From positions 36,053 to 88,256 of the forward strand of contig PQXD01000004.1 in the NCBI GenBank assembly GCA_003194485.1: 52,204 nt of DNA. Direction: 5' to 3'. Shown here in pieces: positions 26,495-35,666 of the stretch; within the stretch, counting starts at the first letter, position 1, and the number at the start of each line of letters is the position of its first letter. Under the pieces are notes generated by a model. That model did no database searches, was not told where the DNA came from, and saw only the letters and a program-made list of their open reading frames with translations. The position numbers and the translations under genes were made by a program. Source of the DNA: Deltaproteobacteria bacterium. GTDB taxonomy: Bacteria; Desulfobacterota; Dissulfuribacteria; Dissulfuribacterales; UBA3076.

Positions 26495-27568
26495 ATGATC
26501 AAAATTCTTTATGCGTATCCAGAGCCTCTACCATCACAGAAGGCCCGGTGCGTGCAGGTAGTAGGTACCTGCACTGCTCTGGCAAAGTTTTTACCCATTA
26601 CTCTTGTAGCAGAAATTGTCGGAGATATTTTCAGTTGGTTTGATCTTGAAAAACCTAAAGGAATGGAGGTAATTGACCTTAAAAGAAAAATAGGTCCTTT
26701 TGTCTCGAACAAGTGGTTTTCACTCAGGCTCAGGCAAATGTTAAGAAGTATTAGGCCGGACTTACTCTGGCTTAGACACCCTAGACTGGCCCGTGACCTT
26801 GCGGGCAAGGGGCTCCCAGTTGTCTATGAGCTTCATGAAATTTTCAGTGATAAACATCCTGACCGTACAGATCTATTTCGAATGGAGAAAGAACTTTGCC
26901 AAATGGTCAAGGGAATAGCCTGTGTCAACCGGAATCTCAAATATAGATGGCAGGAGCTATACGGGAATGTTCCAATTTCCATAATCCCTAATGCCACTTT
27001 TTATGATAAGAATTTGGAAAAAGGACTTGTTCCCGGTCCGGTAGATACCATATGCTACGTGGGCACTGCCTATTATAAATGGAAAGGACTTAAGACCCTT
27101 ATTGACTCTCTTGAGCTCCTTGAAGGCATCAAGCTCATTCTGGTCGGCGACATTCTCAAAGAAAAACTGCCTGATCATATCAAAAATAGAGTGAAATGCC
27201 TAGGATACCTCTCAAACCCGGAGGCTAGGGCCGTGTTAAAAGAGGCCCAAATAACAATACTTCCAAATTCAGCAGATACTGTTTTTAGTCGATCTTACAC
27301 CTTTCCATTAAAACTTCTCGAATACATGGCCGCCAAAACCGCCATTGTTGCCTCTGATCTTCCCAGTATTCGTGAAATTGTCACAGAGGACGAGGTCCTT
27401 TTCTTTGAGCCTGATGACGCGGTTTCGTTAGCCAACGCAGTCGCCAGACTGTCAAAAGATTCAAAATTGAGGCACAAATTGGCCTTGTCTGCATGGCGAA
27501 AAGCAGAGCGTTATTCTTGGGAGGCCAGGGCAGAAAAAATCAAGGTCTTTATCAAATCATTTACATGA
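26495..27568 (+). CDS. Glycosyltransferase family 4
   Basis: A 357-residue GT-B glycosyltransferase, 14 bases after the GT9 gene. The N-terminal acceptor domain starts IKILYAYPEPLPSQKARC, and a donor-binding C-terminal domain includes CYVGTAYYKWKGLKTL, LVGDILKEKL, and the GT4 signature FPLKLLEYMAAKTAIVASDL with the conserved glutamate. The sugar donor is unknown; core oligosaccharide extension is the likely role. Its stop overlaps the next start by ATGA. Confidence 0.86.
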   Translation: MIKILYAYPEPLPSQKARCVQVVGTCTALAKFLPITLVAEIVGDIFSWFDLEKPKGMEVIDLKRKIGPFVSNKWFSLRLRQMLRSIRPDLLWLRHPRLARDLAGKGLPVVYELHEIFSDKHPDRTDLFRMEKELCQMVKGIACVNRNLKYRWQELYGNVPISIIPNATFYDKNLEKGLVPGPVDTICYVGTAYYKWKGLKTLIDSLELLEGIKLILVGDILKEKLPDHIKNRVKCLGYLSNPEARAVLKEAQITILPNSADTVFSRSYTFPLKLLEYMAAKTAIVASDLPSIREIVTEDEVLFFEPDDAVSLANAVARLSKDSKLRHKLALSAWRKAERYSWEARAEKIKVFIKSFT

Positions 27569-29139
27569 AAATGTCAGCTCGACCTCCAATACTATCTGAT
27601 TCCAGAGACGGGGATGCCTTTGGCACCGACTTTGACCTTGAAAAGCTTTTGAGTTCAAACGAAACGTTACTTGTAAAGGAAACGCCGAGAAGGAGAGTTT
27701 ACTGCAATAGAGATCTTTTCATAAAGGTATTTTTGCTTAAGCCGCCTGTTCTGAGACTTCGTGATCCTGGAAAAAAGGAATGGACAATTGCCAAGGCATT
27801 ACATCAGCACGGCCTAACTGCCCCTCCACTGGCTCACGGTTCATCAAAGGAGTGTAGCTATTTTGTGACAAAAAAGGCAATCGGCCAAGACCTTGAGTCC
27901 TTTTTGGAATCAACCTGGCCTAACCTGCAACTCAGGGAAAAACGGGACGTTATTTACTCTTTTTATCAATTGATCACCGAACTTTCAAATGCCGGACTTT
28001 TCCAGCCTGACTTCCACCTAAACAATGTGATATATGACCATGAGAAAAGATGTTTTTTCATAATTGATCTTCACAGAGCACATCTTCGTTCAAGGCCACT
28101 CTTGACAAAAGAGCGCCTTAAACAATTAAGCTATATATTGCCTCCATTTTGGGGCAAGGTTTCTCGCCGTGAAATATTGAGGTTAGTTGCCATATTGTCG
28201 CATGATTGGGTTGAACTTAAGGCCAGGTCAGTGAGATTTCAGGTACAAGAGCATGCTTTTTCCCGTATGAGACGCCATTGGTCAAAAAAAGGCCTTGGAC
28301 GCATACAGAGATCTCTCAAACAAAAACGCAATAATAAAAAATTCCTGTTGTCATCGCGTCAAACCCCGAACGAGGTTATTAGATTTATTGAGGATCTTTC
28401 TAATAAAAATATTCCAATAAAAAAAGGCACTATCAAGAATTCAAGACACACAATGGCTGTCAAAATAGAGATAGGAGGATCTCCTTATTTCCTGAAAATA
28501 TACAGATGCTCAGGCCATCTTAATGCCTGCTCATATCTTTTTAGGACTTCAAGAGCGATCAAGACATGGAATATTTCATGGGAGTTTATAGTCCGTCATA
28601 TCCCGACTCCATTGCCTCTGGCCGCTGTTGACATGGGAGACCCCTGGAATGAAATTTACGGTGCAGCAATTTATGTATGGATTGGCGCAGGTAGGCACAA
28701 TACAGACATGATAAGAAAAACCTTGAAAGACTATGAAGCCGCACCAGGTTTTCTGTCAAAGCTCTCTGATTTCGTGTGGGAAATGCATGAAAAAGGTGTG
28801 TTTCACGGAGACTGCAAAATATCAAATTTCTATTTTGATTTATCAAGTCCTACAACATTTACAATTTTTGATCTTGACGGAGCAAAAATAAAAAAACGGC
28901 TTTCAGACAGAGAAAGGCTCTCAGACCTAATCAATCTTTGTGCCTCCCTTGAATGGTGGGAAGTCCGTGATAAACTGACAAAACAAATTTTTGAATACTA
29001 TACAAGAAGATGTATTAACTGGGCAGGAAGACAGGATCTGCTTCATTTGCTTGAAACTAAAGTGACAGAGAAGATTCATAAAAAGAGGCTAAGGATAGAT
29101 CAGAAAACAGCAAAAAGACCGAAACCATATGATGTCTGA
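27565..29139 (+). CDS. Double kinase-domain protein (tandem Kdo/WaaP-type kinases)
   Basis: A 524-residue soluble protein with two protein-kinase-like domains of the LPS sugar kinase group. Domain 1 (about residues 30-240): candidate ATP lysine in FIKVF (Lys54), catalytic loop QPDFHLNN (147-154), metal aspartate in IIDLHRA (166-172). Domain 2 (about 265-520): lysine in FLKIYR (Lys311), catalytic loop HGDCKISN (414-421), metal aspartate in IFDLDGA (434-440). Both keep plausible catalytic residues, so neither is clearly a pseudokinase. It starts at ATGA overlapping GT4 and is the last gene of the run from asnB. It probably phosphorylates two positions of the LPS core. The two-domain architecture is unfamiliar to me. 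Confidence 0.75.
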   Translation: MKMSARPPILSDSRDGDAFGTDFDLEKLLSSNETLLVKETPRRRVYCNRDLFIKVFLLKPPVLRLRDPGKKEWTIAKALHQHGLTAPPLAHGSSKECSYFVTKKAIGQDLESFLESTWPNLQLREKRDVIYSFYQLITELSNAGLFQPDFHLNNVIYDHEKRCFFIIDLHRAHLRSRPLLTKERLKQLSYILPPFWGKVSRREILRLVAILSHDWVELKARSVRFQVQEHAFSRMRRHWSKKGLGRIQRSLKQKRNNKKFLLSSRQTPNEVIRFIEDLSNKNIPIKKGTIKNSRHTMAVKIEIGGSPYFLKIYRCSGHLNACSYLFRTSRAIKTWNISWEFIVRHIPTPLPLAAVDMGDPWNEIYGAAIYVWIGAGRHNTDMIRKTLKDYEAAPGFLSKLSDFVWEMHEKGVFHGDCKISNFYFDLSSPTTFTIFDLDGAKIKKRLSDRERLSDLINLCASLEWWEVRDKLTKQIFEYYTRRCINWAGRQDLLHLLETKVTEKIHKKRLRIDQKTAKRPKPYDV

Positions 29140-29179
29140 TACCATAAAGGAAGCAGTACCTCAAGAAAAACTCGTCCTT

Positions 29180-30364
29180 TTACCATTTTATATTTTTAAA
29201 AATAACGTCTTTACGAATATTGGATTTGTATTGTTCTACTATCTGAAACATTCTCTCCAACACGTGGTGTGTAAGATAATGGGGTTTGACGCCAAGATCG
29301 ATCAACCCGTGGTAAGTAGGATTGTAATAGTGGTCCTCAGCTTCTTTGCGGGGATTTTCAAGGTGATCGATTTTTACCTCATAACCAAGTTTTATGCCAA
29401 CCTCCCTGACCTTTTCAGCCAAATCATTAACACTGAAGGTTTCCATGATCTGGTTTAAAATACGCAACTCTCCTTTTTTGGCCGGCGTTTTTTCCGACGC
29501 ATGAACACATTGCAAGGTGTCGGTGATATTCAGATAACCACGGGTTTGTCCTCCTTTCCCATAAACCGTCAGTGGATAACCGACTATGGCCTGGACAATA
29601 AATCGATTTAAGACCGTCCCAAAAATTTCATCGTAATTAAAAATCGTACGCAGACTTTCATCAATTTTTGATTCTTCGGTTTCTATGCCGTATACTGGAC
29701 CCTGCATCAGATCTGTTACGCGTAGGCCCCACGTCCGTATACCAAACCACATCAAATCGGTATCCATGATTTTAGTAGTATGATACAGAGAACTAGCCTG
29801 GCGGGGAAAAAGAAATTTATCCTTTCTTCCTTTATGATCAATTTCGATCCATCCTTCCTCTATATCAATATTCGGCGTGCCATATTCTCCCATGGTGCCG
29901 ATGTGGATGATGTGCGTATCAGGGCTAAAATCTTTTATCGCGAACATCAGATTATTCGTGATGATCAGGTTATTGGCAATGGTTACGTTTGCGTATTTGT
30001 AGTTGATCAATGAATATGGAGCGGAAGGCTGTTCGGCGTAATGGATCACGGTTTCAGGGACCCCTGTGTATGTTTTCTTTATGGCCCAAGTGTATTCTAT
30101 CGTTCCATTGAAAAGCGAGCGCACAAGTTCGGGATTGGTAAGATCGCCAATTACAACCTTAATTTCACGTCCTGTATGTTTATACCAGATTTTAGAACGC
30201 TGAATCAGGGTAGGTAGAGGATACAGCATGCCCACATCAAGTTCGGTGCAGGCATTGCGGCGGAAATAATTATCTACTACTGTTACATCGTATCCCCTTT
30301 GAGAAAAATACATGGCTGTTGGCCAGCCGAGATATCCGTCGCCACCCAGAATAAGAACATGCAT
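29180..30364 (-). CDS. UDP-sulfoquinovose synthase-like SDR enzyme (SQD1/Agl3 family)
   Basis: An extended short-chain dehydrogenase of 394 residues. The N-terminal NAD site GGDGYLGWP (7-15) is the SQD1/Agl3 form instead of the usual GxxGxxG. The catalytic triad is present as Thr157 (GTMGEYG), Tyr194 and Lys198 (YHTTK). The Thr-to-Tyr spacing of 37 and Tyr-to-Lys of 4 equal those known for plant SQD1. GLRVTDLMQGPVYG follows as in the family. SQD1 makes UDP-sulfoquinovose from UDP-glucose and sulfite. A sulfonated sugar in the surface glycan is the likely outcome, though other UDP-sugar chemistry is possible. It follows a strong GGAGGAGG site, 11 bases after the CapD-like gene. Confidence 0.8.
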   Translation of the reverse strand: MHVLILGGDGYLGWPTAMYFSQRGYDVTVVDNYFRRNACTELDVGMLYPLPTLIQRSKIWYKHTGREIKVVIGDLTNPELVRSLFNGTIEYTWAIKKTYTGVPETVIHYAEQPSAPYSLINYKYANVTIANNLIITNNLMFAIKDFSPDTHIIHIGTMGEYGTPNIDIEEGWIEIDHKGRKDKFLFPRQASSLYHTTKIMDTDLMWFGIRTWGLRVTDLMQGPVYGIETEESKIDESLRTIFNYDEIFGTVLNRFIVQAIVGYPLTVYGKGGQTRGYLNITDTLQCVHASEKTPAKKGELRILNQIMETFSVNDLAEKVREVGIKLGYEVKIDHLENPRKEAEDHYYNPTYHGLIDLGVKPHYLTHHVLERMFQIVEQYKSNIRKDVIFKNIKW

Positions 30365-30375
30365 ACCTCCTCCTT

Positions 30376-31461
30376 TTATGGCCAGTATCTTTTACCCGGG
30401 TGCTCGGATTTCTCATACTGCAAATCAAGCAAGTTGTTATTTGTCAGAAACTCCTCGATCTTTTTCGGAGACATGATTTTCTCTTGGGAAGAAACGTACG
30501 GATGTTCCACCTTCATGGAAATGACGTTTGGATAATCATATTGGATTTCTCTGTAGATGCTGCGAAATGCCGGCAACACAACAAAATAATCATCCAACTC
30601 CAGTGCTCTGCGCGTCTCTTCTTTACTCATAAGTTCTTCATACATTTTTTCACCAGGCTTTGTTCCGATTATCTTAATGGTAATTTTTTCAGCATCGTGG
30701 CCGAATTTTGGTGCTAAAAGCCTGATCATGGCGTGAGCCAAATCTACTATCCTCAATACCGGCATTTTGGTTATAAAAACTTCACCCCCCCTTGCTAAAA
30801 AATTAGAGTCAATCACTAACTTAACAGCCTGGGAGATACTCATAATAAACCTGGTCATTTCTGGATGTGTTAGGGTAACCGGTCCACCCTGACGGATTTG
30901 CTCAACAAAGATGGGCACCACGGATCCTCGTGAACCCAATACGTTACCAAATCGCGTCGAAGTAAAAATAGGTCCATCGCCGCGCTGGTTACTATTTGCT
31001 GCTGTCATCAGTCGTTCACCCATCAGCTTGGATGTTCCCATGACACTGGTGGGATTTACTGCCTTGTCCGAGCTGGTAAAAATAATTCTTTTGACTTTAT
31101 TTTCATAAGCCGCATGGATAATGTTCTGAACACCTTGGATATTTGTTTGAACCGCTTCAAATGGAGAGCGTTCGCACAAAATAACATGCTTAAATGCAGC
31201 AACATGAAAAACAACGTCAATCCCGCGCATACGCCGTATGACTTTTTCGCGGTCACGAATATCGCCGAGGGCAAATTGGGCATTACCCAATTTTGAGAAC
31301 TTTTGTTCCAGTGAGAAAAGTTCGCTCTCGTTGTTATCTATGGCTACGACCTCGCCCACCTGATAAACTTCGAAAAGCTGTCGCACCAGCTCACGCCCCA
31401 CTGTGCCACAAGCACCGGTGACAAGGACACGCTTGTTGTTTAAGTAAAGATTATCTGTCAC
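30376..31461 (-). CDS. CapD/FlaA1-like UDP-sugar 4,6-dehydratase
   Basis: A soluble SDR of 361 residues of the CapD/FlaA1/PseB group, which remove water from UDP-GlcNAc-type sugars to give 4-keto-6-deoxy sugars. The NAD motif is TGACGTVGRELVRQ near residues 15-28, with FHVAAFKHV. The active-site region SSDKAVNPTSVMGTSK near 128-143 contains the unusual Ser-Asp-Lys and Met/Lys pattern of this class. TRFGNVLGSRGSV follows. There are no membrane segments, unlike long CapD proteins. It is in an operon with the SQD1-like gene and begins four bases from the stop of an epimerase remnant. Confidence 0.87.
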   Translation of the reverse strand: MTDNLYLNNKRVLVTGACGTVGRELVRQLFEVYQVGEVVAIDNNESELFSLEQKFSKLGNAQFALGDIRDREKVIRRMRGIDVVFHVAAFKHVILCERSPFEAVQTNIQGVQNIIHAAYENKVKRIIFTSSDKAVNPTSVMGTSKLMGERLMTAANSNQRGDGPIFTSTRFGNVLGSRGSVVPIFVEQIRQGGPVTLTHPEMTRFIMSISQAVKLVIDSNFLARGGEVFITKMPVLRIVDLAHAMIRLLAPKFGHDAEKITIKIIGTKPGEKMYEELMSKEETRRALELDDYFVVLPAFRSIYREIQYDYPNVISMKVEHPYVSSQEKIMSPKKIEEFLTNNNLLDLQYEKSEHPGKRYWP

Positions 31462-31465
31462 TAAA

Positions 31466-31612
31466 TTATTTTAAGAGCATGTTGCCCATAAACCATTTCA
31501 GTATAGCTTTCAGTCCCTTTTCAATATCCCATCTCGGCTCCCAATGCAATACCGTCCATGCCTCAGAGATATCAGAGAAATTACGCTTTACTTCTCCAGC
31601 CCGTAGCTCGGC
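31466..31612 (-). pseudogene. C-terminal remnant of a UDP-sugar epimerase
   Basis: The minus strand reads AELRAGEVKRNFSDISEA, then a WEPRWDIEKGLKAILKWF-like ending and TAA (31466-31468), which is the C-terminal signature of GalE/RmlB-type epimerases. There is no N-terminal half; at about 31612 the similarity stops and a transposase-like fragment begins on the other strand. Only four bases separate its stop from the CapD-like start, so it once headed this operon. Confidence 0.75.
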
Positions 31613-31735
31613 TTAGCAAGTGACCTGAGACACTTTGAGAATACGCTTACTCCTCAGCTATTCAGGAAATTTGTTGATATACCGGGAAGGGATGTTTATG
31701 ATGATAAACTCGTAGAAATCGTTTGGACGGCATGA
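31613..31735 (+). pseudogene. Transposase C-terminal remnant
   Basis: An open plus-strand stretch reads DLRHFENTLTPQLFRKFVDI, then PGRDVYDDKLVEIVWTA and TGA (31733-31735). The pattern of LRHF...TP.LF..FVDIPGR resembles C-terminal parts of some IS transposases. It abuts the truncated epimerase, so it probably marks an old IS insertion that deleted the epimerase 5' end. The family assignment is tentative. Bases 31736-31827 hold nothing else recognisable. Confidence 0.45.
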
Positions 31736-31827
31736 TTAGGGAAAATTTCGGCGCTTTTCGTATCTGTGAAAATGGGTGTTAAAAAATCTGCGCGAAGGGG
31801 TAGGAACCAGATTAAAGAGAAAACGGA

Positions 31828-33129
31828 ATGCATGCTGAACGTCTCTTGAAATCCTTTTTCTTTATTCTCCTGGTAATTATCCCCTTTCATATAGGAGGCA
31901 CCGCCCCAAGAAAGGTCCTTTCCATTCTCATAATTATTACATGCTTGTATGCCATTGCCAGTTCCGGCGAAAATAAATTTAGTAAAGCATGCGCTCTTTT
32001 ACGCGAGTTTTTTCGCCATCCTCTCTCCTGGGCATTGGGATTTCTATCTGTCACTGCGTTTATATCCATATTCATGAGCCCGGACCCGGAATATTCTCTC
32101 AGGATATTTTGTAGTGAATATCTACTGAATTTTGGTATGTTCATTTCACTGCTCCTCTTCTCTGAAAAATATGGAAGAAAGACTAACTGGCTGGAGATAG
32201 TGACTGCTGCCAATGTGGTTTTTTTGGTTTTTTACCTGGGACTCATGTCACAGTGGCTTTTTAGTCAAGGTGAATTCTGGTTCCTGGACACCGATACAAA
32301 TCTTGAGTCGGCCGGTATCGGAGATAGAATTTTTATTTTTAGTTATTCAAATACACTTTTTAATGGAATCACGCACATCAGCATATATTTAATCCTTCTA
32401 GTAGCTGTGGCCTTCATATATCTGGTGAGGCATCAATACAGAACCAGAAGTCTGATACTCTTGCTTCTCAATCTGTTTGCGCTGATATCAACCACACGGC
32501 GTGGAGCTATCATCTCTGTCTTTGCCGGCATGGCTGTATCACCCCTTTTTTTCAGCTCAGCCAAGAGATATTTCGCCATCTTCTCCCTGCTTTTCTGTCT
32601 TACTGTTTCTGCGCTATTTATTTCTGACAAGACGGAGTATTTCATAAGAGAGGACTGGAAGCTCATGTTTCAAGGGGAAGTGCGTAAAGCAAAAGATATG
32701 GGAGGTTCCATTCCATTAAGGATATATACATACCTGACCTTTACAAAGGAAGTCTTGAAACACCCTTTTACAGGGACCGGGCTTGGAAGAAGAAATATTA
32801 AGCGGCTCATGCCGGACATTATAAAAGAAGCCGGACTGGTTCATGGCCATAATGCATTTCTTGAGAGGGCTATTGAGACAGGAATACAGGGTGCTCTGGC
32901 GCTCCTGATTACAATAATAATCCAGGCAAGAATGCTGTGGTACTGCTGGATGGATAATGATCACCCTGAAATCAAAGGACTTATGGCTACAGGTCTGTTA
33001 TTCATGATCATGTTTTGGGGAACCAACATGTTCACTGATGGCTTTCGACATGGATCATCAACGTTATACTGGCTGTTTATGGCAGTTCCGACCGGCATAG
33101 CATATGCTGATGTTCAAAGAAATGGCTGA
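31828..33129 (+). CDS. O-antigen ligase / polymerase family membrane protein
   Basis: A 433-residue inner-membrane protein with about ten to twelve hydrophobic segments. A large periplasmic loop (about residues 255-350) holds the family's conserved region: PFTGTGLGRRNIKRLMP followed by HGHNAFLERAIETGIQG, the usual [HN]-rich motif of WaaL/Wzy-C proteins. It would ligate or polymerise lipid-linked glycan on the periplasmic face. ATG 31828 is the first good start. Its stop overlaps the next glycosyltransferase. Ligase and polymerase cannot be distinguished from sequence. Confidence 0.85.
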   Translation: MHAERLLKSFFFILLVIIPFHIGGTAPRKVLSILIIITCLYAIASSGENKFSKACALLREFFRHPLSWALGFLSVTAFISIFMSPDPEYSLRIFCSEYLLNFGMFISLLLFSEKYGRKTNWLEIVTAANVVFLVFYLGLMSQWLFSQGEFWFLDTDTNLESAGIGDRIFIFSYSNTLFNGITHISIYLILLVAVAFIYLVRHQYRTRSLILLLLNLFALISTTRRGAIISVFAGMAVSPLFFSSAKRYFAIFSLLFCLTVSALFISDKTEYFIREDWKLMFQGEVRKAKDMGGSIPLRIYTYLTFTKEVLKHPFTGTGLGRRNIKRLMPDIIKEAGLVHGHNAFLERAIETGIQGALALLITIIIQARMLWYCWMDNDHPEIKGLMATGLLFMIMFWGTNMFTDGFRHGSSTLYWLFMAVPTGIAYADVQRNG

Positions 33130-34279
33130 AATCTTAATACCAAAAGGCCCTATCAATTGCCTGTACCTGCTGGATGATCCATCGCGCGACAAACATGTCC
33201 ACTATTACCTATTGAAAGGCCTGGTAAGAAGCGGCTTTAACCCCGTGATAGGCTATTTTTACGGAGACAGCAATGATTCCAGGATGACAGGAAATGGAAT
33301 TTCTGCGATTTCGCTTGGACTTACAAAAGAACAGTTCAGACATTTTAATCCTTTTACTGTATTCAAACTCCGCAATCTTATAAAAAGAAACCATATTTCC
33401 ATTATTCACTGTTACCGCTATAAACCTCTTGTAAATGCCTCTCTCGCCACGTACGGGAATGATGCATCAACATTAATTTACACTTTGGGAGATACAAACA
33501 TATTTAGGAATTGGCATAGAAGATTTATATTTAATCATCTGTGCAAAAAAATAGACAAAGTTATATGCATAAGCGAAGCAATAAAGAATTATATGCTCTG
33601 CAACGCACCGTTTCTTTTGCCTGAAAAACTGATCATAATCCATAATGGAATTGACACAAGCACCTATGACATTGCCATGGGTCAAGAGAAGGCCAGAGAA
33701 AAGCTGAATCTTCCGAAAAGAGGTTTCTTGTTCGGCATAGTTGCCAGGCTGAAAAAGGCCAAAGGCCACAGCGTCCTGTTACATGCTTTTGCAAAGGTGG
33801 CAGACACAGGGCCTGAAGCATTTCTTGTCATTGTTGGAGACGGACCTCTTGAAGAAGAGCTGAAGAGGCAGGTAGATGAACTACGCATCACATCAAGAGT
33901 ATTTTTCCTCGGCCGTAAAAAACCTGAAGAAGTACCTATCGTTTTAAGAGCTTTAGACTGTTTTGTTCATCCTTCAAGGAGGGAGGGGCTGGGAATGGCA
34001 ATTCTCGAAGCAATGTCAGCGGGCCTTCCGGTAATTGCAACAGAGACAGATGGCATAATAGACATATTCAACACACCTGAAACCATTGGGGCGATGGTTC
34101 CATCAAACGATAGCGCAGTCCTGGCCAAATCCATGAGCGACTTCCTCAAAAAGGAGAGGTTAGAACTGAAATTAATAGGCAAAAAGGCCCAATATCATGT
34201 GGCTGAAAATTTCAGCCGTGAAAAGATGGTTGAAAAAACGGTTAGCATGTATATCCAGTTGGAAACTCTAAAAAAATAG
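33122..34279 (+). CDS. Glycosyltransferase family 4
   Basis: A 385-residue GT-B enzyme. N-terminal INCLYLLDDPSRDKHVHYYL; donor-binding domain with FGIVARLKKAKGHSVLLHAF near residue 205, VIVGDGPLEEEL near 240, and the signature VHPSRREGLGMAILEAMSAGLPVIATE near 280-306 carrying the E-x7-E pair. ATG 33122 overlaps the ligase stop by eight bases; ATG 33104 or 33110 in the same frame are alternatives and none has a strong ribosome-binding site. It is presumably a core or O-unit glycosyltransferase acting with the ligase. Confidence 0.86.
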   Translation: MAEILIPKGPINCLYLLDDPSRDKHVHYYLLKGLVRSGFNPVIGYFYGDSNDSRMTGNGISAISLGLTKEQFRHFNPFTVFKLRNLIKRNHISIIHCYRYKPLVNASLATYGNDASTLIYTLGDTNIFRNWHRRFIFNHLCKKIDKVICISEAIKNYMLCNAPFLLPEKLIIIHNGIDTSTYDIAMGQEKAREKLNLPKRGFLFGIVARLKKAKGHSVLLHAFAKVADTGPEAFLVIVGDGPLEEELKRQVDELRITSRVFFLGRKKPEEVPIVLRALDCFVHPSRREGLGMAILEAMSAGLPVIATETDGIIDIFNTPETIGAMVPSNDSAVLAKSMSDFLKKERLELKLIGKKAQYHVAENFSREKMVEKTVSMYIQLETLKK

Positions 34280-34323
34280 GCTTACCGCACGTTGCATTGA
34301 GCGACTCTGGTCGTCTTCGACTG

Positions 34324-35418
34324 TTAAAGTAACACGGTAATGAGATTTTCTATATGCCTATGCCAAGAAAACTTTTGAGCTACAAGACGTGCCTTTTCAC
34401 CTAACAACCTTCTCTCTTGTGCAGGAAGTGTTGTAAATGCATTGAGTGCCTCAATTATATTTTTATGGCAGGGCCTTTCCACCACAAGCCAGTGGGCGAC
34501 TTGTTCAACTATTTCCCCGGCTCCGTTTTGCCTGGTGGTGAGAACCGGAGTGCCGCAGGCCATGGCCTCTAGAGTGGTATTGGCGAATGGGTCGTAATGG
34601 GTAGGAAGTATAAAGAGATCTGCCAGGGCATATAATCGTTCTATATCTTTCACATATCCCAGCCACTTAACCCTTTGACCCAGGCCCATTCCTTCTATTC
34701 TTTTCTTCAGTTCCCTGTTCCCTCTCGACCCTGCCACAAGCAACATAAAAGGCTGTTCTCTGAACTGGGCAAGAGCGGACAAGAGTTGGCTTAGACCCTT
34801 ACGGCGCAGGTCGGAGCCTGCAAAAACAAAGATTGTGGCATCATCTGAAATGCCTAATGATTTTTTTGCCAAAACCCGATCCTCATGAGTCATCGGGCGA
34901 AAGCGTTTAAGATCCACTCCATTGTAAATAACTGTGACTTTCTCAGCACATGTACTGTAGTAACGTTGCACCTGGCCTTTTACTAACTGTGAATTCGTTA
35001 CAATGGCCTTGGCCTCTTTGATTGCCCTGGCCTCCATCCAGAGAAGCAGCCTGTGTCTGGGCCTGAGGCGTCTGAACTTGGTACTTTTCTGATAACCCAG
35101 GTCCAGCCATGCGGCATGTAACGGATCTGATATTCTAAGGACGTCTACCGGGGCTACTCTTGAAAGGCCATAGCTTTTTTCAAAATTGCCCGCTTTAAGT
35201 ACCTGTCTGGCATTCAAAAAAAAACTCAAATTCTTAAGAATGCTCCCCCTCCCCCACACAGGGGCCCTGAAGAACGGCAGCCCCGGCAAAAGAGACTTGT
35301 CCGCCACTACTGTCACGTTATGGCCCATCTCCGTCAACCAGGTACACACGTTAGCACAGTAAGCTTCAGCCCCTCCAAGCCCAGGTCCGCACTCTCTACG
35401 CACTACAGCTATTCTCAA
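34324..35418 (-). CDS. Glycosyltransferase family 4 (WaaG-like)
   Basis: A 364-residue GT-B enzyme resembling LPS core glucosyltransferase WaaG. N-terminal glycine loop CGPGLGGAEAYCANV near residues 10-24. C-terminal domain with FVFAGSDLRRKGLSQLL near 212-228 and LPTHYDPFANTTLEAMACGTPVLTT near 293-317, which carries the family's EX7E glutamates. Standard WaaG features include the YNGVDLKRF motif, also present. It converges with the previous glycosyltransferase. The 120 bases upstream hold no clear gene. Confidence 0.88.
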   Translation of the reverse strand: MRIAVVRRECGPGLGGAEAYCANVCTWLTEMGHNVTVVADKSLLPGLPFFRAPVWGRGSILKNLSFFLNARQVLKAGNFEKSYGLSRVAPVDVLRISDPLHAAWLDLGYQKSTKFRRLRPRHRLLLWMEARAIKEAKAIVTNSQLVKGQVQRYYSTCAEKVTVIYNGVDLKRFRPMTHEDRVLAKKSLGISDDATIFVFAGSDLRRKGLSQLLSALAQFREQPFMLLVAGSRGNRELKKRIEGMGLGQRVKWLGYVKDIERLYALADLFILPTHYDPFANTTLEAMACGTPVLTTRQNGAGEIVEQVAHWLVVERPCHKNIIEALNAFTTLPAQERRLLGEKARLVAQKFSWHRHIENLITVLL

Positions 35419-35537
35419 TGTCTTATCCCGACCTTTACCTATCTGTGCTTTTGCATTCCTTGTGGGCTTCCTTAGAATCTGTCACAAAATAACCATCCCT
35501 TTTTGTGCTGATAGAAGTGAGGTGATAATGAATCCTT

Positions 35538-35660
35538 CTAATCACTACTGCCCCAGGTCTGATACGGCTCCTGGTAAAGGGTGCTGCTCTCCATCAACTC
35601 CAAATGAATACCACGTGACCGTGGTAATCACTATGATGATCCTGCCCTCATTCAAGGAAT
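35538..35660 (-). pseudogene. Deleted duplicate of the msbA 3' end
   Basis: The minus strand reads EGRIIIVIT and then RGIHLELMESSTLYQEPYQT followed by WGSSD and TAG, matching the MsbA C-terminal strings KGRTTIVIA and RGTHLELMESSTLYQELYQT. At base level 35558-35606 and 36903-36951 agree at 47 of 49 positions. A further block (about 35621-35655) matches 37025-37059. About 71 bases that separate these blocks in msbA are missing here. It is a recombination or duplication scar, not a functional gene. Confidence 0.8.
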
Positions 35661-35666
35661 AAGCAA

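Noticed and set aside
29129-29458. A 109-codon plus-strand ORF after the double-kinase gene
   Set aside because: It lies antisense to the SQD1-like gene, which has clear catalytic motifs.
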